Part shown: one piece after another, positions 44,308-53,657 of the stretch | Layout: the number at the start of each line of letters is the position of its first letter | Position numbering within the stretch: position 1 is the first letter of the stretch | Source of the DNA: Rhodococcus sp. X156 | GTDB taxonomy: Bacteria; Actinomycetota; Actinomycetes; Mycobacteriales; Mycobacteriaceae | Assembly (NCBI RefSeq): GCF_004006015.1 | Contig: NZ_CP034766.1 | Coordinates: forward strand, 310,001-374,000 | DNA: 64,000 bases | Direction of reading: 5' to 3' | Notes under the pieces: model-generated | What the model saw: the letters and a program-made list of their open reading frames with translations, nothing else | The model's database searches: none | Told to the model about the DNA's origin: nothing | Made by a program: the position numbers and the translations under genes

Positions 44308-45387
44308 CTACCCGTAGCGCTCCACGATGCTGGACTCCGCCAGGCGGGACAGCCCCTCCCGGACGTAGCGGGCCCGCGCCTCGCCCACCCCGTCCACCGT
44401 CTGCAGCTCGTCGGCGGTGGCGGCCAGCAGCGCCTGCAACGAGCCGAAGGCATCCACCAGCCGCTCGATGACGGGGCCGGGCAGCCGGGGGACTCGGGCC
44501 AGCAGCCGGTAGCCGCGCGGCGACATCGGCATGTCCAGGCTGTCCACCGAGCCGGGCAGCCCGAACGCCCGGGCCAGGGTGGTGAGGTCGATGAGGTCCT
44601 GCGGGGTCAGCGCGTCGAGCGCGTCGAGCACCGGCCCCAGGGCGGCGTGCTGCACGTCGTCGCCGGGCAGGTAGTCGCGCACCACCAGCTCGCGGTCGTT
44701 GTCCGTGCCGCCGGCCAGCTCGGCCAGCTGCAGGGCCAGCAGCCGCCCGTTGGTGCCCAGCTCCACCACGTCGCCGGTGATCTCGGCGGAGATGCGCCGC
44801 ACCATCTCCAGGCGCTGCACCACCGTCATGGCGTCGCGCAGGGTGACGAAGTCCTCGATCTCCAGCGCGGACAGCTGCTGGGTGACCTCGTCCAGGCGTG
44901 ACTTGTACCGCTCCAGGGTGTCCAGCGCCTGGTTCGCGCGGGACAGGATGGTGGCCGAGTCGTCCAGCACGTGGCGAACGCCGTCGACGTAGACGCTGAT
45001 GATGCCCATGGACTGGCTGACCGAGACCACGGGGTAACCGGTCTGCACCGCGGTGCGCTCCGCGGCCCGGTGCCGGGTACCGGTCTCGCCGGTGGGCACG
45101 GTGTAGTCGGGCACCAGCTGCACGTTGGCGCGCAGGATGCGGGTGGCGTCGGTGGAGAGCACCACGGCGCCGTCCATCTTGGACAGCTCCCGCAGGCGGG
45201 GCGGGGCGAACTCGATGTCCAGCTCGAACCCGCCGTCGCTGATGGTCTCCACCAGCTCGTCGTAGCCCAGCACGATGAGCGCCCCGGTGCGGCCGCGCAG
45301 GATGCGCTCGAGGCCCTCCCGCAGCCCCGTGCCCGGCGCGAGGCGGGCCAAGGTCGTGCGCAGCGCCGACATCGGCTGCTCAGCCAC
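44308..45387 (-). CDS. disA: DNA integrity scanning diadenylate cyclase
   Basis: A 359-residue enzyme that makes c-di-AMP from two ATP and scans DNA for branched structures. The DAC-domain motifs are DGA at 72-74 (KMDGAVVL) and RHR at 105-107 ([11 protein letters not shown]). A long helical linker and a C-terminal helix-hairpin-helix domain ([17 protein letters not shown]) follow. GTG 45387 is supported by AGGGG seven bases upstream. It is downstream of radA on the same strand; in bacteria RadA and DisA act together in DNA repair and c-di-AMP control. Confidence 0.95.
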   Translation of the reverse strand: MAEQPMSALRTTLARLAPGTGLREGLERILRGRTGALIVLGYDELVETISDGGFELDIEFAPPRLRELSKMDGAVVLSTDATRILRANVQLVPDYTVPTGETGTRHRAAERTAVQTGYPVVSVSQSMGIISVYVDGVRHVLDDSATILSRANQALDTLERYKSRLDEVTQQLSALEIEDFVTLRDAMTVVQRLEMVRRISAEITGDVVELGTNGRLLALQLAELAGGTDNDRELVVRDYLPGDDVQHAALGPVLDALDALTPQDLIDLTTLARAFGLPGSVDSLDMPMSPRGYRLLARVPRLPGPVIERLVDAFGSLQALLAATADELQTVDGVGEARARYVREGLSRLAESSIVERYG

Positions 45388-45453
45388 TCACTGTCCCCTC
45401 GTTGCACCCGGTCAGGCGCCCCCGGGCGCCGCGTTGTTGCCTATCGTGCCTGA

Positions 45454-46809
45454 TCAGCCGAAGAGCACTCGTAGCGCGCTCGGGATGTCGGCCACAACGG
45501 TGGTCCGCACCCCCGGCGGCATGGGCCCGGAGTCGGGCGGCACGAGGGCGTGGGTGAATCCCAGCCGGCGCGCCTCGGTCACCCGGCGATCGGTTCCGGC
45601 GACCCTCCTGACCTCGCCGGCCAGGCCCAGCTCACCGATGACCACCAGGTTGCTGGGCAGGGCCCGGTCGCTCGCGGCCGAGGCGACGGCCAGCGCCAGG
45701 GCCAGGTCAGCGGCCGGCTCGGTGACCCGCATGCCGCCGACCGTGGCGGTGTAGACCTCGGCGTCGGAGACCTTCACCCCGCCACGGCGCTCGAGCACGG
45801 CCAGGATCATCGCCACGCGGGAGGAGTCCAGCCCGCTCACCGCGCGTCGCGGGGTGGCCTGGCTGGACGGGGCCACCAGGGCCTGCACCTCGCACAGCAG
45901 GGGCCGCTTGCCCTCCACGGCCACGGTGACGGCCGTTCCGGGCACGGCGGCCCCCTGGTGGTGCAGGAAGAGCCCGGAGGGGTCGCTGACGCCGTGGATG
46001 CCGTCGGCCCGCAGCTCGAAGCAGCCCACCTCGTCGGCAGCACCGAAGCGGTTCTTCACCCCCCGCACCATCCGCAGGGTGGAGTGCTTGTCGCCCTCGA
46101 AGTGCAGGACCACGTCCACCAGGTGCTCCAGCGAGCGGGGCCCGGCCACCGCACCGTCCTTGGTGACGTGACCGACCAGGATGATCGGCAGCCCGCGGGC
46201 CTTGGCCAGCGAGGTGAGCGCGGCGGTGATGGCGCGCACCTGGGTGACGCCACCGGGCACGCCGTCCACGTCGGCGGCGTACATGGTCTGCACCGAGTCG
46301 ACGATGAGCAGCTCGGGCTGCACCTGGTCCACGTGGCTGAGCACGGTGGCCAGGTCGGTCTCCGCCGCCAGGTACACCTCGGGGTGCACGGCGTCAGTCC
46401 GCTCGGCCCGCAGCCGCACCTGCGCGGCCGACTCCTCGCCGGTGACGTAGAGGGCCTTGCTGCCCGGCGCCCACTGGCGCACCACCTCCAGCAGCAGGGT
46501 GGACTTGCCCACGCCGGGCTCACCGGCCAGCAGCACCACCGCGCCCGGGACCATGCCGCCCCCGAGCACCCGGTCCAGCTCGGCCACCCCGGTGGGCCGC
46601 ACCGTCGCGGTCTGCAGGTCGACCTCGGTCATCGGGACGGCGGGAGTGGCCGGGACCAGTGCGGTGGCGGAGCTGCGACCGCCGACCGAGGTCAGCGCCG
46701 GGGCCTCGGCGATCGAGCCCCACTCGCCACACTCGGGGCAGCGGCCGACCCACTTGCTCAGGGTGTGCGCGCACTGGGCGCAGCGAAAGGTGCTCCGGGG
46801 TTTGGCCAC
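45454..46809 (-). CDS. radA: DNA repair protein RadA
   Basis: A 451-residue RecA-like branch-migration helicase. The N-terminal zinc finger uses Cys10, Cys13, Cys24 and Cys27; Walker A GEPGVGKS is at 96-103; VKNRFGAADEVG contains the RadA-specific KNRFG motif; the C-terminal part is Lon-protease-like (EVYTATVGGMRVTEPAADLA). It starts with GTG six bases after a TAGCCT hexamer. disA follows after 66 bases. Confidence 0.96.
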   Translation of the reverse strand: MAKPRSTFRCAQCAHTLSKWVGRCPECGEWGSIAEAPALTSVGGRSSATALVPATPAVPMTEVDLQTATVRPTGVAELDRVLGGGMVPGAVVLLAGEPGVGKSTLLLEVVRQWAPGSKALYVTGEESAAQVRLRAERTDAVHPEVYLAAETDLATVLSHVDQVQPELLIVDSVQTMYAADVDGVPGGVTQVRAITAALTSLAKARGLPIILVGHVTKDGAVAGPRSLEHLVDVVLHFEGDKHSTLRMVRGVKNRFGAADEVGCFELRADGIHGVSDPSGLFLHHQGAAVPGTAVTVAVEGKRPLLCEVQALVAPSSQATPRRAVSGLDSSRVAMILAVLERRGGVKVSDAEVYTATVGGMRVTEPAADLALALAVASAASDRALPSNLVVIGELGLAGEVRRVAGTDRRVTEARRLGFTHALVPPDSGPMPPGVRTTVVADIPSALRVLFG

Positions 46810-46815
46810 CGGGTC

Positions 46816-46821
46816 AGGCTA
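46816..46821 (-). promoter_or_regulatory. -10 hexamer of leaderless radA
   Basis: On the minus strand TAGCCT ends six bases before the radA GTG at 46809. Confidence 0.5.
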
Positions 46822-46841
46822 GGCGGCGCCCCCGACAGGCC

Positions 46842-46895
46842 CGGACGCCGTGCCCGACCCGGACGCCGTGCCCGACCCAGACGCAATGCCCGACT
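46842..46895. repeat. Three 18-base tandem repeats upstream of radA
   Basis: Two exact copies of CGGACGCCGTGCCCGACC (46842-46859, 46860-46877) and one diverged copy (46878-46895) lie just upstream of the radA -10 hexamer, between it and the lpqE terminator. Confidence 0.75.
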
Positions 46896-46904
46896 GAACA
46901 GACA

Positions 46905-46934
46905 CAGCCCCGGCGCCGTGGGGCGTCGGGGCTG
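46905..46934 (-). terminator. Terminator hairpin after the LpqE-like gene
   Basis: CAGCCCCGGCGCC (46905-46917) pairs with GGCGTCGGGGCTG (46922-46934) in a 13-pair stem with one G-U and the loop GTGG. It lies downstream of the lipoprotein gene read leftward and upstream of radA. Confidence 0.72.
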
Positions 46935-46971
46935 CGTCTTCAGCTGGGGTCGAGCGGCGGTGCAGCGGCGG

Positions 46972-47574
46972 TCAGTGACCGCCCTTGCTGTCGGAGTGCT
47001 CGCCGGTCGATGCCTTGGGGGTGGGGCGCTCGGTGGTGGCCGGTGCGCCCATCGGCACGGGCAGCGTGATCTGGCCGGCGCGCTCGAAGGTGAAGGTGAC
47101 GTCCACCGTCGGGCCGGGGCCGACGTCCTGCTTGAGGCCCTCGAGGGTGGCCGTGAGCTGGCCCTCCTTGTCCGTCGAGCGGCCCGGGGCCACTGCGGCG
47201 GCGCTGGGCTGGGAGCTGTTCGGCGCGGTGGCGACCAGGTTGGTGCCCGCGCCGATGTCGGTGGCGCCGGAGAGCGTCACCTCCTGGGCGGCAGCGCTGC
47301 TGACCGAGACCAGCTTGTCGCCCTGCACGCTGGGGTTCGCGACGGTGAAGAGCAGCGGGGCGCTCTCGCCGGACCGGTAGTAGTACTGCTCGCCGACCGG
47401 GGCGGCGATGGTGGCGTCGAGCACCGTCAGCTCGCCGACGCGGGCGGTGGCGCCGTTGACGGCGGCAACCTGGCTGCCGATGGTGTTGACCTGCCCGGCG
47501 CCACAGCCGGCAAGCAGGGTGACCGAACCCACGGCCAGCGCGGCGCCGATGGCGGCCTTCACGGAACTTCTCAT
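46972..47574 (-). CDS. LpqE-like lipoprotein
   Basis: A 200-residue lipoprotein with signal peptide and lipobox LLAGCGAG, so Cys is lipidated near residue 24. The mature domain (ARVGELTVLDATIAAP, FTVANPSVQGDKLVSVSS) is a beta-sandwich of the LpqE/PCuAC-related type and the tail is Ser/Lys/His-rich (GEHSDSKGGH). LpqE (Rv3584) holds the same place between radA and carD in mycobacteria. A copper-chaperone role is suggested by the fold only; the typical His/Met copper motif is not evident. The ATG at 47574 gives a correct signal peptide. Confidence 0.78.
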   Translation of the reverse strand: MRSSVKAAIGAALAVGSVTLLAGCGAGQVNTIGSQVAAVNGATARVGELTVLDATIAAPVGEQYYYRSGESAPLLFTVANPSVQGDKLVSVSSAAAQEVTLSGATDIGAGTNLVATAPNSSQPSAAAVAPGRSTDKEGQLTATLEGLKQDVGPGPTVDVTFTFERAGQITLPVPMGAPATTERPTPKASTGEHSDSKGGH

Positions 47575-47790
47575 GGGGCTCGCCGAGCTTCCCAACCAGA
47601 TCACTGTGCGTCCTCTCAGACGGTGCGCGGCCCGGGGCCGATCGATCGCCGTACGAGCGCGGTTGCGCCTCGACTCGAACAGGCAGACTAGTGGTTGTGG
47701 TAGTGCATCGGTCAGACCGGGTCGATTAGGCACGTTCGGGGCGGGTTGTCAACCCCCGTCGCAGGGGCCACGCTCCCGATCCTAGGCCCC

Positions 47791-47821
47791 TGACCTGCGA
47801 AGACGTTCAACCTGCAGGTCA
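47791..47821. promoter_or_regulatory. 8-base inverted repeat over the carD promoter
   Basis: TGACCTGC (47791-47798) and GCAGGTCA (47814-47821) are perfect inverted copies with a 15-base spacer. They cover the region where the carD -35 should be, so they may be an operator. Confidence 0.45.
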
Positions 47822-47830
47822 GCCGCATGC

Positions 47831-47836
47831 TAGACT
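47831..47836 (+). promoter_or_regulatory. -10 element of carD
   Basis: TAGACT lies 27 bases before the carD ATG; the leader would include GAAAGGGG as ribosome site. The rest of the 289-base gap to lpqE shows nothing gene-like. Confidence 0.5.
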
Positions 47837-47863
47837 GCTGGGAGCGAAAGGGGCTGCGAGCAG

Positions 47864-48352
47864 ATGATTTTCAAGGTCGGCGAGACTGTCGTTTACCCCC
47901 ACCACGGTGCTGCGCTCATCGAGGCAATCGAGACGCGCACCATCAAGGGTGAGGAAAAAGAATACCTAGTTCTCAAGGTTGCACAGGGCGACTTGACCGT
48001 TCGCGTGCCGTCCGGCAACGCCGAGTACGTGGGCGTCCGTGACGTGGTGGGCCAGGAGGGCCTGGACAAGGTGTTCGAGGTGCTCCGCGCCCCGCACACC
48101 GAGGAGCCGACCAACTGGTCCCGGCGGTACAAGGCCAACCTCGAGAAGCTGGCCTCTGGTGACGTGAACAAGGTGGCCGAGGTCGTGCGCGACCTCTGGC
48201 GGCGCGAGGAGGACCGCGGGCTGTCGGCCGGCGAGAAGCGCATGCTGGCCAAGGCTCGGCAGATCCTGGTGGGCGAGCTCGCGCTCGCCGAGGGCACTGA
48301 CGAGGAGAAGGCGACCAGCATCCTCAACGAGATTCTTGTCGAGGCCTCCTAG
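47864..48352 (+). CDS. carD: RNA polymerase-binding transcription factor CarD
   Basis: A 162-residue global regulator that stabilises open promoter complexes with the RNA polymerase beta subunit. The N-terminal Tudor-like RNAP-interaction domain begins [20 protein letters not shown], and the C-terminal helical DNA-binding domain includes [17 protein letters not shown] with the conserved Trp that wedges into the -10 region. ispD follows after 13 bases. Confidence 0.97.
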   Translation: MIFKVGETVVYPHHGAALIEAIETRTIKGEEKEYLVLKVAQGDLTVRVPSGNAEYVGVRDVVGQEGLDKVFEVLRAPHTEEPTNWSRRYKANLEKLASGDVNKVAEVVRDLWRREEDRGLSAGEKRMLAKARQILVGELALAEGTDEEKATSILNEILVEAS

Positions 48353-48365
48353 CCGGACGCCCGGC

Positions 48366-49040
48366 GTGGGTGAGGTCGTCGCGGTCGTGCCGGCCGCGGG
48401 TCTCGGGCTGCGGCTTGGTTCGGACGTGCCCAAGGCGTTCGTGCAGCTGGCGGGCAAGACGCTGCTGCGACGCAGCGTCGACGTGCTGCTCGGCGTCGAC
48501 GGCCTCGCCCTCGTGGTGATCGTCGTCGCCCCCGGCCTCGTGTCGGAGGTCGCCGAGCAGTACGCGGACGAGGCGACGCTGGTGGTCGCCGGCGGCGCGG
48601 AGCGCTCGGAGTCGGTGCGCGCCGGGCTGGCCGCCGCCGTGCAGGCGGTGCCGGGTGCCCGGTACGTGCTGGTGCACGACGCCGCCCGTGCGCTCGCCCC
48701 GGTGGAGCTGGCCTGTGACGTGGTGAACGCCCTGCGCGCCGGGGCCGTGGCCGTGGTGCCGGCCCTGCCGGTGGCCGACACCATCAAGGTGGTGGACGCC
48801 GCCGGGCTGGTCACCGCCACCCCGGAGCGAGCCACCCTGCGCGCGGTGCAGACCCCGCAGGGATTTCACGTGGACGTGCTGCGCACGGCCCACGCCCAAC
48901 AGCTGATCGCCACCGACGACGCCGCGCTCGTGGAGCGTGGCGGCTCGCCGGTGCACACGGTGCCCGGCCACCCGCTGGCCTTCAAGATCACCACCCCGCT
49001 GGACCTGCGGCTGGCCCAGGCCCTGCTGGCCGAGCAGTGA
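48366..49040 (+). CDS. ispD: 2-C-methyl-D-erythritol 4-phosphate cytidylyltransferase
   Basis: A 224-residue MEP-pathway enzyme transferring CMP from [24 protein letters not shown] is the nucleotide-binding start, [11 protein letters not shown] and VADTIKVVD the substrate block, and [12 protein letters not shown] the later signature. GTG 48366 is preferred as it begins directly at the conserved domain; an in-frame TTG at 48336 would overlap carD. It is part of carD-ispD-ispF-cysS-rlmB. Confidence 0.93.
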   Translation: MGEVVAVVPAAGLGLRLGSDVPKAFVQLAGKTLLRRSVDVLLGVDGLALVVIVVAPGLVSEVAEQYADEATLVVAGGAERSESVRAGLAAAVQAVPGARYVLVHDAARALAPVELACDVVNALRAGAVAVVPALPVADTIKVVDAAGLVTATPERATLRAVQTPQGFHVDVLRTAHAQQLIATDDAALVERGGSPVHTVPGHPLAFKITTPLDLRLAQALLAEQ

Positions 49041-49050
49041 GGACGACCCC

Positions 49051-49521
49051 GTGCGGGTAGGCATCGGCACCGACGTGCACCCGGTGGAGCCCGGTCGGGA
49101 GTGCTGGGTGGCCGGGCTGCTCTTCCCCGGGGTGGACGGCATGGCCGGGCACTCCGACGGCGACGTCGCCTGCCACGCGCTGTGCGACGCCCTGCTGTCG
49201 GCCGCCGGCCTGGGTGACCTGGGTGCGGTGTTCGGCACCGGCCGGCCCGAGTGGGCCGGCGCCTCCGGCGTGCAGCTGCTCACCGAGGTGCGCCGACTGC
49301 TCACCGACGCCGGCTGGCAGCTGGGCAACGCCGCCGTCCAGGTGATTGGCAACACCCCCAAGGTGGGTCCGCGCCGTGTGGAGGCACAGACCCTGCTGTC
49401 GGAGGTCCTCGGTGGGCCCGTGTCGGTCTCGGCCACCACCACCGACGGGCTGGGGCTCACCGGCCGCGGCGAGGGCGTGGCTGCCACCGCAACCGCGCTG
49501 CTGGTGGCGTCTGCGGGCTGA
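49051..49521 (+). CDS. ispF: 2-C-methyl-D-erythritol 2,4-cyclodiphosphate synthase
   Basis: A 156-residue trimeric MEP-pathway enzyme. The zinc ligands Asp8 and His10 lie in [10 protein letters not shown], with the third His in [30 protein letters not shown] is the C-terminal signature. GTG 49051 lies ten bases after the ispD stop, with GAGGA upstream. IspD and IspF act two steps apart in isoprenoid synthesis. Confidence 0.95.
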   Translation: MRVGIGTDVHPVEPGRECWVAGLLFPGVDGMAGHSDGDVACHALCDALLSAAGLGDLGAVFGTGRPEWAGASGVQLLTEVRRLLTDAGWQLGNAAVQVIGNTPKVGPRRVEAQTLLSEVLGGPVSVSATTTDGLGLTGRGEGVAATATALLVASAG

Positions 49522-49531
49522 GGCAGGCCGG

Positions 49532-49537
49532 TAGCAT
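49532..49537 (+). promoter_or_regulatory. -10 hexamer of leaderless cysS
   Basis: TAGCAT ends eight bases before the cysS GTG at 49546. Confidence 0.55.
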
Positions 49538-49545
49538 GGCCCGTT

Positions 49546-51036
49546 GTGAGCCTGCACCTGTACGACACCGCCACGCGCACGCTGCGTGAGTTCGTCCCGC
49601 TGAAGCCGGGGCAGGCGTCCATCTACCTGTGCGGCGCCACCGTGCAAGGGGTCCCGCACATCGGGCACGTGCGCAGCGGCGTCGCCTTCGACGTGCTGCG
49701 CCGCTGGCTGGCGCACAACGGCAGCGACGTGCTGTTCGTCCGCAACGTCACCGACATCGACGACAAGATCCTCACCAAGGCCGCCGACCACGGCCGGCCG
49801 TGGTGGGAGTGGGCCGCGACGCACGAGCGCGCCTTCGACGACGCCTACGCCGCCCTCGGGGTGCTGCCGCCCTCGGTGTCCCCGCGCGCCACCGGACACG
49901 TCACCCAGATGATCGAGCTGATGCAGCGCCTCCTCGACACCGGCCACGCCTACGCCGCCGAGGGCAACGTGTACTTCGACGTGGTCAGCTACCCCGCCTA
50001 CGGGGAGCTCTCCGGGCACCGCCTGGACGACGTGCACCAGGGCGAGACCTCGGCCGCCGGCAAGCGTGACCCCCGCGACTTCACCCTCTGGAAGGCCGCC
50101 AAGCCCGGCGAGCCCTCCTGGCCCACCCCGTGGGGCCACGGTCGTCCCGGCTGGCACCTGGAGTGCTCGGCGATGGCACGCGCCTACCTCGGGCCGCAGT
50201 TCGACATCCACTGCGGCGGCCTGGACCTGGTGTTCCCCCACCACGAGAACGAGCAGGCGCAGAGCCGAGCGGCCGGTGACGGGTTCGCCTCCTGCTGGAT
50301 GCACAACGGCTGGGTGACCCTGGGCGGGGAGAAGATGTCCAAGTCGCTGGGCAACGTGCTCTCGGTGCCCGAGGTGCTCAAGCGCATCCGGCCGCAGGAG
50401 CTGCGCTACTACCTCGGCGGCGCCCACTACCGCTCGATGATCGAGTTCTCCGAGCAGGCACTGCAGGAGGCCGCGGCCGGCTACCGGCGCTGCGAGTCGT
50501 TCGTGCACCGGGTTCGGGAGCGCGTCAGCGCCCCGCCCGTCGGCGAGGTGACGGCCGAGTTCGCCGCTGCCATGGACGACGACCTCGGTGTCCCGGCCGC
50601 GCTGGCCGTGGTGCACGGGCGCGTCCGGGAGGGCAACACCGCCCTGGAGGCCGGCGAGCACGCCGCGGCCCTGGAGGCGGCGGCGAGCGTGCGGGCCATG
50701 CTGGACATCCTCGGCGTCGACCCGCTGCACCCGCACTGGGCGGCGGCCGAGCAGTCCGCGGGCACCGACCACGCGCTGGAGGTGCTGGTGGGCGCCGAGC
50801 TCGAGCGCAGGCAGGCCGCCCGCGCCGCCAGGGACTTCGCCACCGCCGACGCCGTGCGCGACCGCCTCGCGGCCGCAGGCGTGGAGGTCACCGACACCCC
50901 CGACGGCCCGCAGTGGAGCATCCGCGACGCGGCCCCGGCACCCAGCACCACCGCCACCCCCGCACCGGGCTCCCCCGGGCAACCAGACACAGATGCTCAG
51001 CAGCGGACTGCAGCACCACAGGAAGAGGTCCACTGA
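49546..51036 (+). CDS. cysS: cysteinyl-tRNA synthetase
   Basis: A 496-residue class I synthetase. [10 protein letters not shown] is the HIGH motif, [10 protein letters not shown] the KMSKS loop, and the catalytic zinc is held by the Cys in YLCGATVQG together with WHLECSAMA and FPHHENE. The final 30 residues form a Pro/Thr/Ala-rich tail not needed for the fold. It starts with GTG just after a -10 hexamer and overlaps rlmB by one base. Confidence 0.96.
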   Translation: MSLHLYDTATRTLREFVPLKPGQASIYLCGATVQGVPHIGHVRSGVAFDVLRRWLAHNGSDVLFVRNVTDIDDKILTKAADHGRPWWEWAATHERAFDDAYAALGVLPPSVSPRATGHVTQMIELMQRLLDTGHAYAAEGNVYFDVVSYPAYGELSGHRLDDVHQGETSAAGKRDPRDFTLWKAAKPGEPSWPTPWGHGRPGWHLECSAMARAYLGPQFDIHCGGLDLVFPHHENEQAQSRAAGDGFASCWMHNGWVTLGGEKMSKSLGNVLSVPEVLKRIRPQELRYYLGGAHYRSMIEFSEQALQEAAAGYRRCESFVHRVRERVSAPPVGEVTAEFAAAMDDDLGVPAALAVVHGRVREGNTALEAGEHAAALEAAASVRAMLDILGVDPLHPHWAAAEQSAGTDHALEVLVGAELERRQAARAARDFATADAVRDRLAAAGVEVTDTPDGPQWSIRDAAPAPSTTATPAPGSPGQPDTDAQQRTAAPQEEVH

Positions 51037-52019
51037 TGGCAGGCAACTCCTCGCGCCGCGGCGCGGTGCGCAAGGGCGACGCCAAGAAGGGCGCCACCGT
51101 CGGCTCCGGCGGTCAGCGCCGCCGGGGTCTCGAGCCCCGCGGCGCCACCCCGCCCGCGGAGGAGCGCACCAAGCACGCCGCGCACCGCCGCGCCAAGGCC
51201 AAGGCGAAGGCCGCGCAGACCGGGGGCCGCCCCAGCAGCGGTGGCCGGGGCCGCCCCGCGGGCAAGCCCGTGGACGGGCCGGAGACCGTGCTGGGCCGCA
51301 ACCCCGTGGTGGAGTGCCTGCGCGCCGGCGTGCCGGCCACCGCGCTCTACATCGCAGTGGGCACCGAGTCCGACGAGCGCCTGGACGAGAGCGTGCGCTA
51401 CGCCTCCGAGCACGGCATCGCCATCCTCGAGGTGCCCCGCACCGACCTCGACCGGATGAGCAACAACGGGCTGCACCAGGGCGTGGGCCTGCAGGTTCCG
51501 GCCTACACCTACGCCCACCCCGACGACCTGCTCTCCCGCTCCCGGGCTGACGGCGGGGCCCCGCTCCTGGTCGCGCTGGACAACGTGACCGACCCGCGCA
51601 ACCTCGGGGCGGTGATTCGCTCGGTGGCGGCCTTCGGTGGCCACGGCGTGGTGATCCCGCAGCGGCGCAGCGCCAGCGTCACGGCCGTGGCCTGGCGCAC
51701 CAGCGCCGGGACCGCCGCCCGGCTGCCGGTCGCCCGCGCCACCAACCTCACCCGCACCCTCAAGGACTGGGCGGGCAAGGGCATCACCGTGGTCGGCCTG
51801 GACGCCGATGGCGACACCAGCCTGGACGACTTCGCCGCCGCCACCGAGCCGCTGGTCATCGTGGTGGGCTCGGAGGGCAAGGGGCTCTCGCGCCTGGTGC
51901 GGGAGAGCTGCGACGCCACGTTGAGCATCCCGATGGCCGGCCCGGTGGAGAGCCTCAACGCGTCGGTGGCCACCGGCGTGGTGCTGGCCGAGATCGCCCG
52001 GCGCCGCCGACAGGCCTGA
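51036..52019 (+). CDS. rlmB: 23S rRNA (guanosine-2'-O-)-methyltransferase RlmB (SpoU family)
   Basis: A 327-residue SPOUT methyltransferase. About 85 N-terminal residues are highly basic ([16 protein letters not shown]) and probably bind [17 protein letters not shown] starts the substrate domain. [36 protein letters not shown] and [15 protein letters not shown] are the three SpoU motifs forming the knot and SAM site. GGAAGAGG precedes the ATG. It modifies 23S rRNA; the target G is inferred from E. coli. Confidence 0.92.
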   Translation: MAGNSSRRGAVRKGDAKKGATVGSGGQRRRGLEPRGATPPAEERTKHAAHRRAKAKAKAAQTGGRPSSGGRGRPAGKPVDGPETVLGRNPVVECLRAGVPATALYIAVGTESDERLDESVRYASEHGIAILEVPRTDLDRMSNNGLHQGVGLQVPAYTYAHPDDLLSRSRADGGAPLLVALDNVTDPRNLGAVIRSVAAFGGHGVVIPQRRSASVTAVAWRTSAGTAARLPVARATNLTRTLKDWAGKGITVVGLDADGDTSLDDFAAATEPLVIVVGSEGKGLSRLVRESCDATLSIPMAGPVESLNASVATGVVLAEIARRRRQA

Positions 52020-52027
52020 CCCGGCCT

Positions 52028-52058
52028 GACCCCCGGCGGGCCTGCGGAGCCGGGGGTC
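52028..52058. terminator. Bidirectional terminator between rlmB and otsB
   Basis: GACCCCCGGC (52028-52037) and GCCGGGGGTC (52049-52058) form a perfect 10-pair stem with an 11-base loop between two convergent genes. Confidence 0.75.
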
Positions 52059-52071
52059 ACGCGCTGGCTGG

Positions 52072-52830
52072 TCAGGCGCTGCGGAGGTCCAGCAGCACCC
52101 GCAGCGCTGACAGCACGTCGTCGATCTCGCCCACCCGGTAGCGGGCGGCGCTGACGCCCTCGCCGACCTTCACGCCCACGTCGTCCGCGCGGAGCACCCG
52201 GAACGCCTTCTCGTCGGTCACGTCGTCGCCGAAGAACACCACGGCGGTGGCCTCGTGCTGCTCGCGCAGCAGGTTCAGGGCCAGCCCCTTGTCGGTCTCG
52301 ATGACGGCCAGCTCGATCACCGCCTTGCCCTCGGTGACCTGCACCCCTGACCAGGTGGCGGGGCCCAGGCGCACCAGCTCCAGCACCTGCTTACCCACGT
52401 CCATGGCGGCGTTGCGCACGTGCACGGCGATGCTGGCCGGCTTCACCTCCAGGCTGACTCCGGGTCGGTCAGCCGCGATGGCCTGCAGGGTGGCGTGCAG
52501 CCGCCGGTGCAGGTCCTGCTCGGCGGGCCCCTGGGGCCGGGTGAAGCCCGCGGCGAACTCCGCGCCGTGGCTGCCCACCAGCTGCACGTCGGCACCGGCG
52601 CCGGACAGCACCGCCAGGTCGTCCCTGGCGCGCCCGGAGACCAGCGCCACGGCGGTGTCGGGCAGGTCGGCCAGGGCGTTGAGCAGCTCGATGGCGTCCT
52701 CGCGCGGGAAGGCCTGGCTGGGGTCGCTCACGAACGGCGCGATGGTGCCGTCGTAGTCCGACGTCACCAGCAGCCGCGGGGTGGCGGCGATCGTCTCGAG
52801 CGCGGCACAGAGGTCGACGGGCAGTCCCAT
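52072..52830 (-). CDS. otsB: trehalose-6-phosphate phosphatase
   Basis: A 252-residue HAD-type phosphatase. The nucleophile Asp25 and Asp27 are in VTSDYDGTIAPF, GSHGAEF is the cap-domain mark, and FFGDDVTDEKAFR binds Mg2+. It makes trehalose from trehalose-6-phosphate. No otsA gene is in the window. It is a single-domain form, shorter than mycobacterial OtsB1. It starts seven bases after a TAAGTT hexamer. Confidence 0.9.
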   Translation of the reverse strand: MGLPVDLCAALETIAATPRLLVTSDYDGTIAPFVSDPSQAFPREDAIELLNALADLPDTAVALVSGRARDDLAVLSGAGADVQLVGSHGAEFAAGFTRPQGPAEQDLHRRLHATLQAIAADRPGVSLEVKPASIAVHVRNAAMDVGKQVLELVRLGPATWSGVQVTEGKAVIELAVIETDKGLALNLLREQHEATAVVFFGDDVTDEKAFRVLRADDVGVKVGEGVSAARYRVGEIDDVLSALRVLLDLRSA

Positions 52831-52837
52831 GGCAGAG

Positions 52838-52843
52838 AACTTA
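52838..52843 (-). promoter_or_regulatory. -10 hexamer of leaderless otsB
   Basis: On the minus strand TAAGTT ends seven bases before the ATG at 52830. Confidence 0.5.
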
Positions 52844-52899
52844 CGTGGGCTGGGCCGCGAGGGCGCCCGAACCGGCTGGGCGGTGACCGCCCGGGTGGC

Positions 52900-53541
52900 T
52901 CAGGCAGTGGGGTCGGCGGGCGCGGTGGACTCGGGGGGCGAGGTGACGTCCTCGTGGCTGAGCAGCAGGCGGGCGGTGAGGTCGAGGCGGTTGGCCACGT
53001 CGGTGGCCGAGGCCCGCCGGGTGACCCAGGCAACCAGGTTGGCCAGCCACACGTCGCTGATCACCCGGGCCACCGCGCGCTGCTCGTCGGTGGGCTCGGC
53101 GGAGAACATGGCCTTGGCGAACATCGTGTCCATCAGCCGGCCCACGGCATCCACCTCGGCGGACACCGAGGCGTCGGCGAACATGAACGCCCGGGTCATG
53201 GCCTCGGTCGTGTTCGGGTCGCGCTGCATGCCGTTGGTGGTCTGGCGCAGGATGCGGCGGGCCCGCTCGTAGGCGGTGTCGCCGGGGGCGGGCAGCCGCG
53301 AGGCGCGCTCGTGCAGCCGCTGCAGCTCGCGCTCCAGGGCGGAGACGAGCAGGTGGATCTTGGAGGGGAAGTACCGGTACAACGTGCCTACCGCGACATC
53401 GGCCTTCTCCGCCACCGCGCGCATCTGCACGGCGTCGTAGCCACCCTTGGAGGACAGCGCGAGCGTAGCGTCCAGGATTCGCTTGCGCCGCTCCCGCTGG
53501 GCCGAGGAGCCCGATCCCTCGTCGGTCGGCTTGGTGGCCAT
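52900..53541 (-). CDS. kstR: cholesterol catabolism repressor KstR (TetR family)
   Basis: A 213-residue TetR repressor very like mycobacterial KstR: RRKRILDATLALSSKGGYDA, the recognition block AEKADVAVGTLYRYFPSK, and the conserved ligand-domain entry LVSALERELQRLHERA. KstR represses steroid degradation genes and is released by a cholesterol-derived CoA thioester. A consensus KstR site lies 46 bases upstream, in the gap shared with the fadE34-like gene, so it is probably autoregulated. The sites at 59760, 59837, 62608 and 62666 mark its other targets here. Confidence 0.93.
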   Translation of the reverse strand: MATKPTDEGSGSSAQRERRKRILDATLALSSKGGYDAVQMRAVAEKADVAVGTLYRYFPSKIHLLVSALERELQRLHERASRLPAPGDTAYERARRILRQTTNGMQRDPNTTEAMTRAFMFADASVSAEVDAVGRLMDTMFAKAMFSAEPTDEQRAVARVISDVWLANLVAWVTRRASATDVANRLDLTARLLLSHEDVTSPPESTAPADPTA

Positions 53542-53586
53542 GCTGAGTTCCTAACACGCGTGGGGTGGCACTGCCCGGCAGAAGAC

Positions 53587-53600
53587 TGGAACACGTTCTA
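53587..53600. promoter_or_regulatory. KstR operator (kstR/fadE34 gap)
   Basis: TGGAACACGTTCTA matches the KstR consensus TNNAACNNGTTNNA and is close to a perfect palindrome. It lies between divergent kstR and the fadE34-like gene. Confidence 0.85.
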
Positions 53601-53657
53601 CCCTGTGGGGAAATCTTATCGCTCTCTCCGTGCAATTCCTCATCAGGAGTGAACTCA

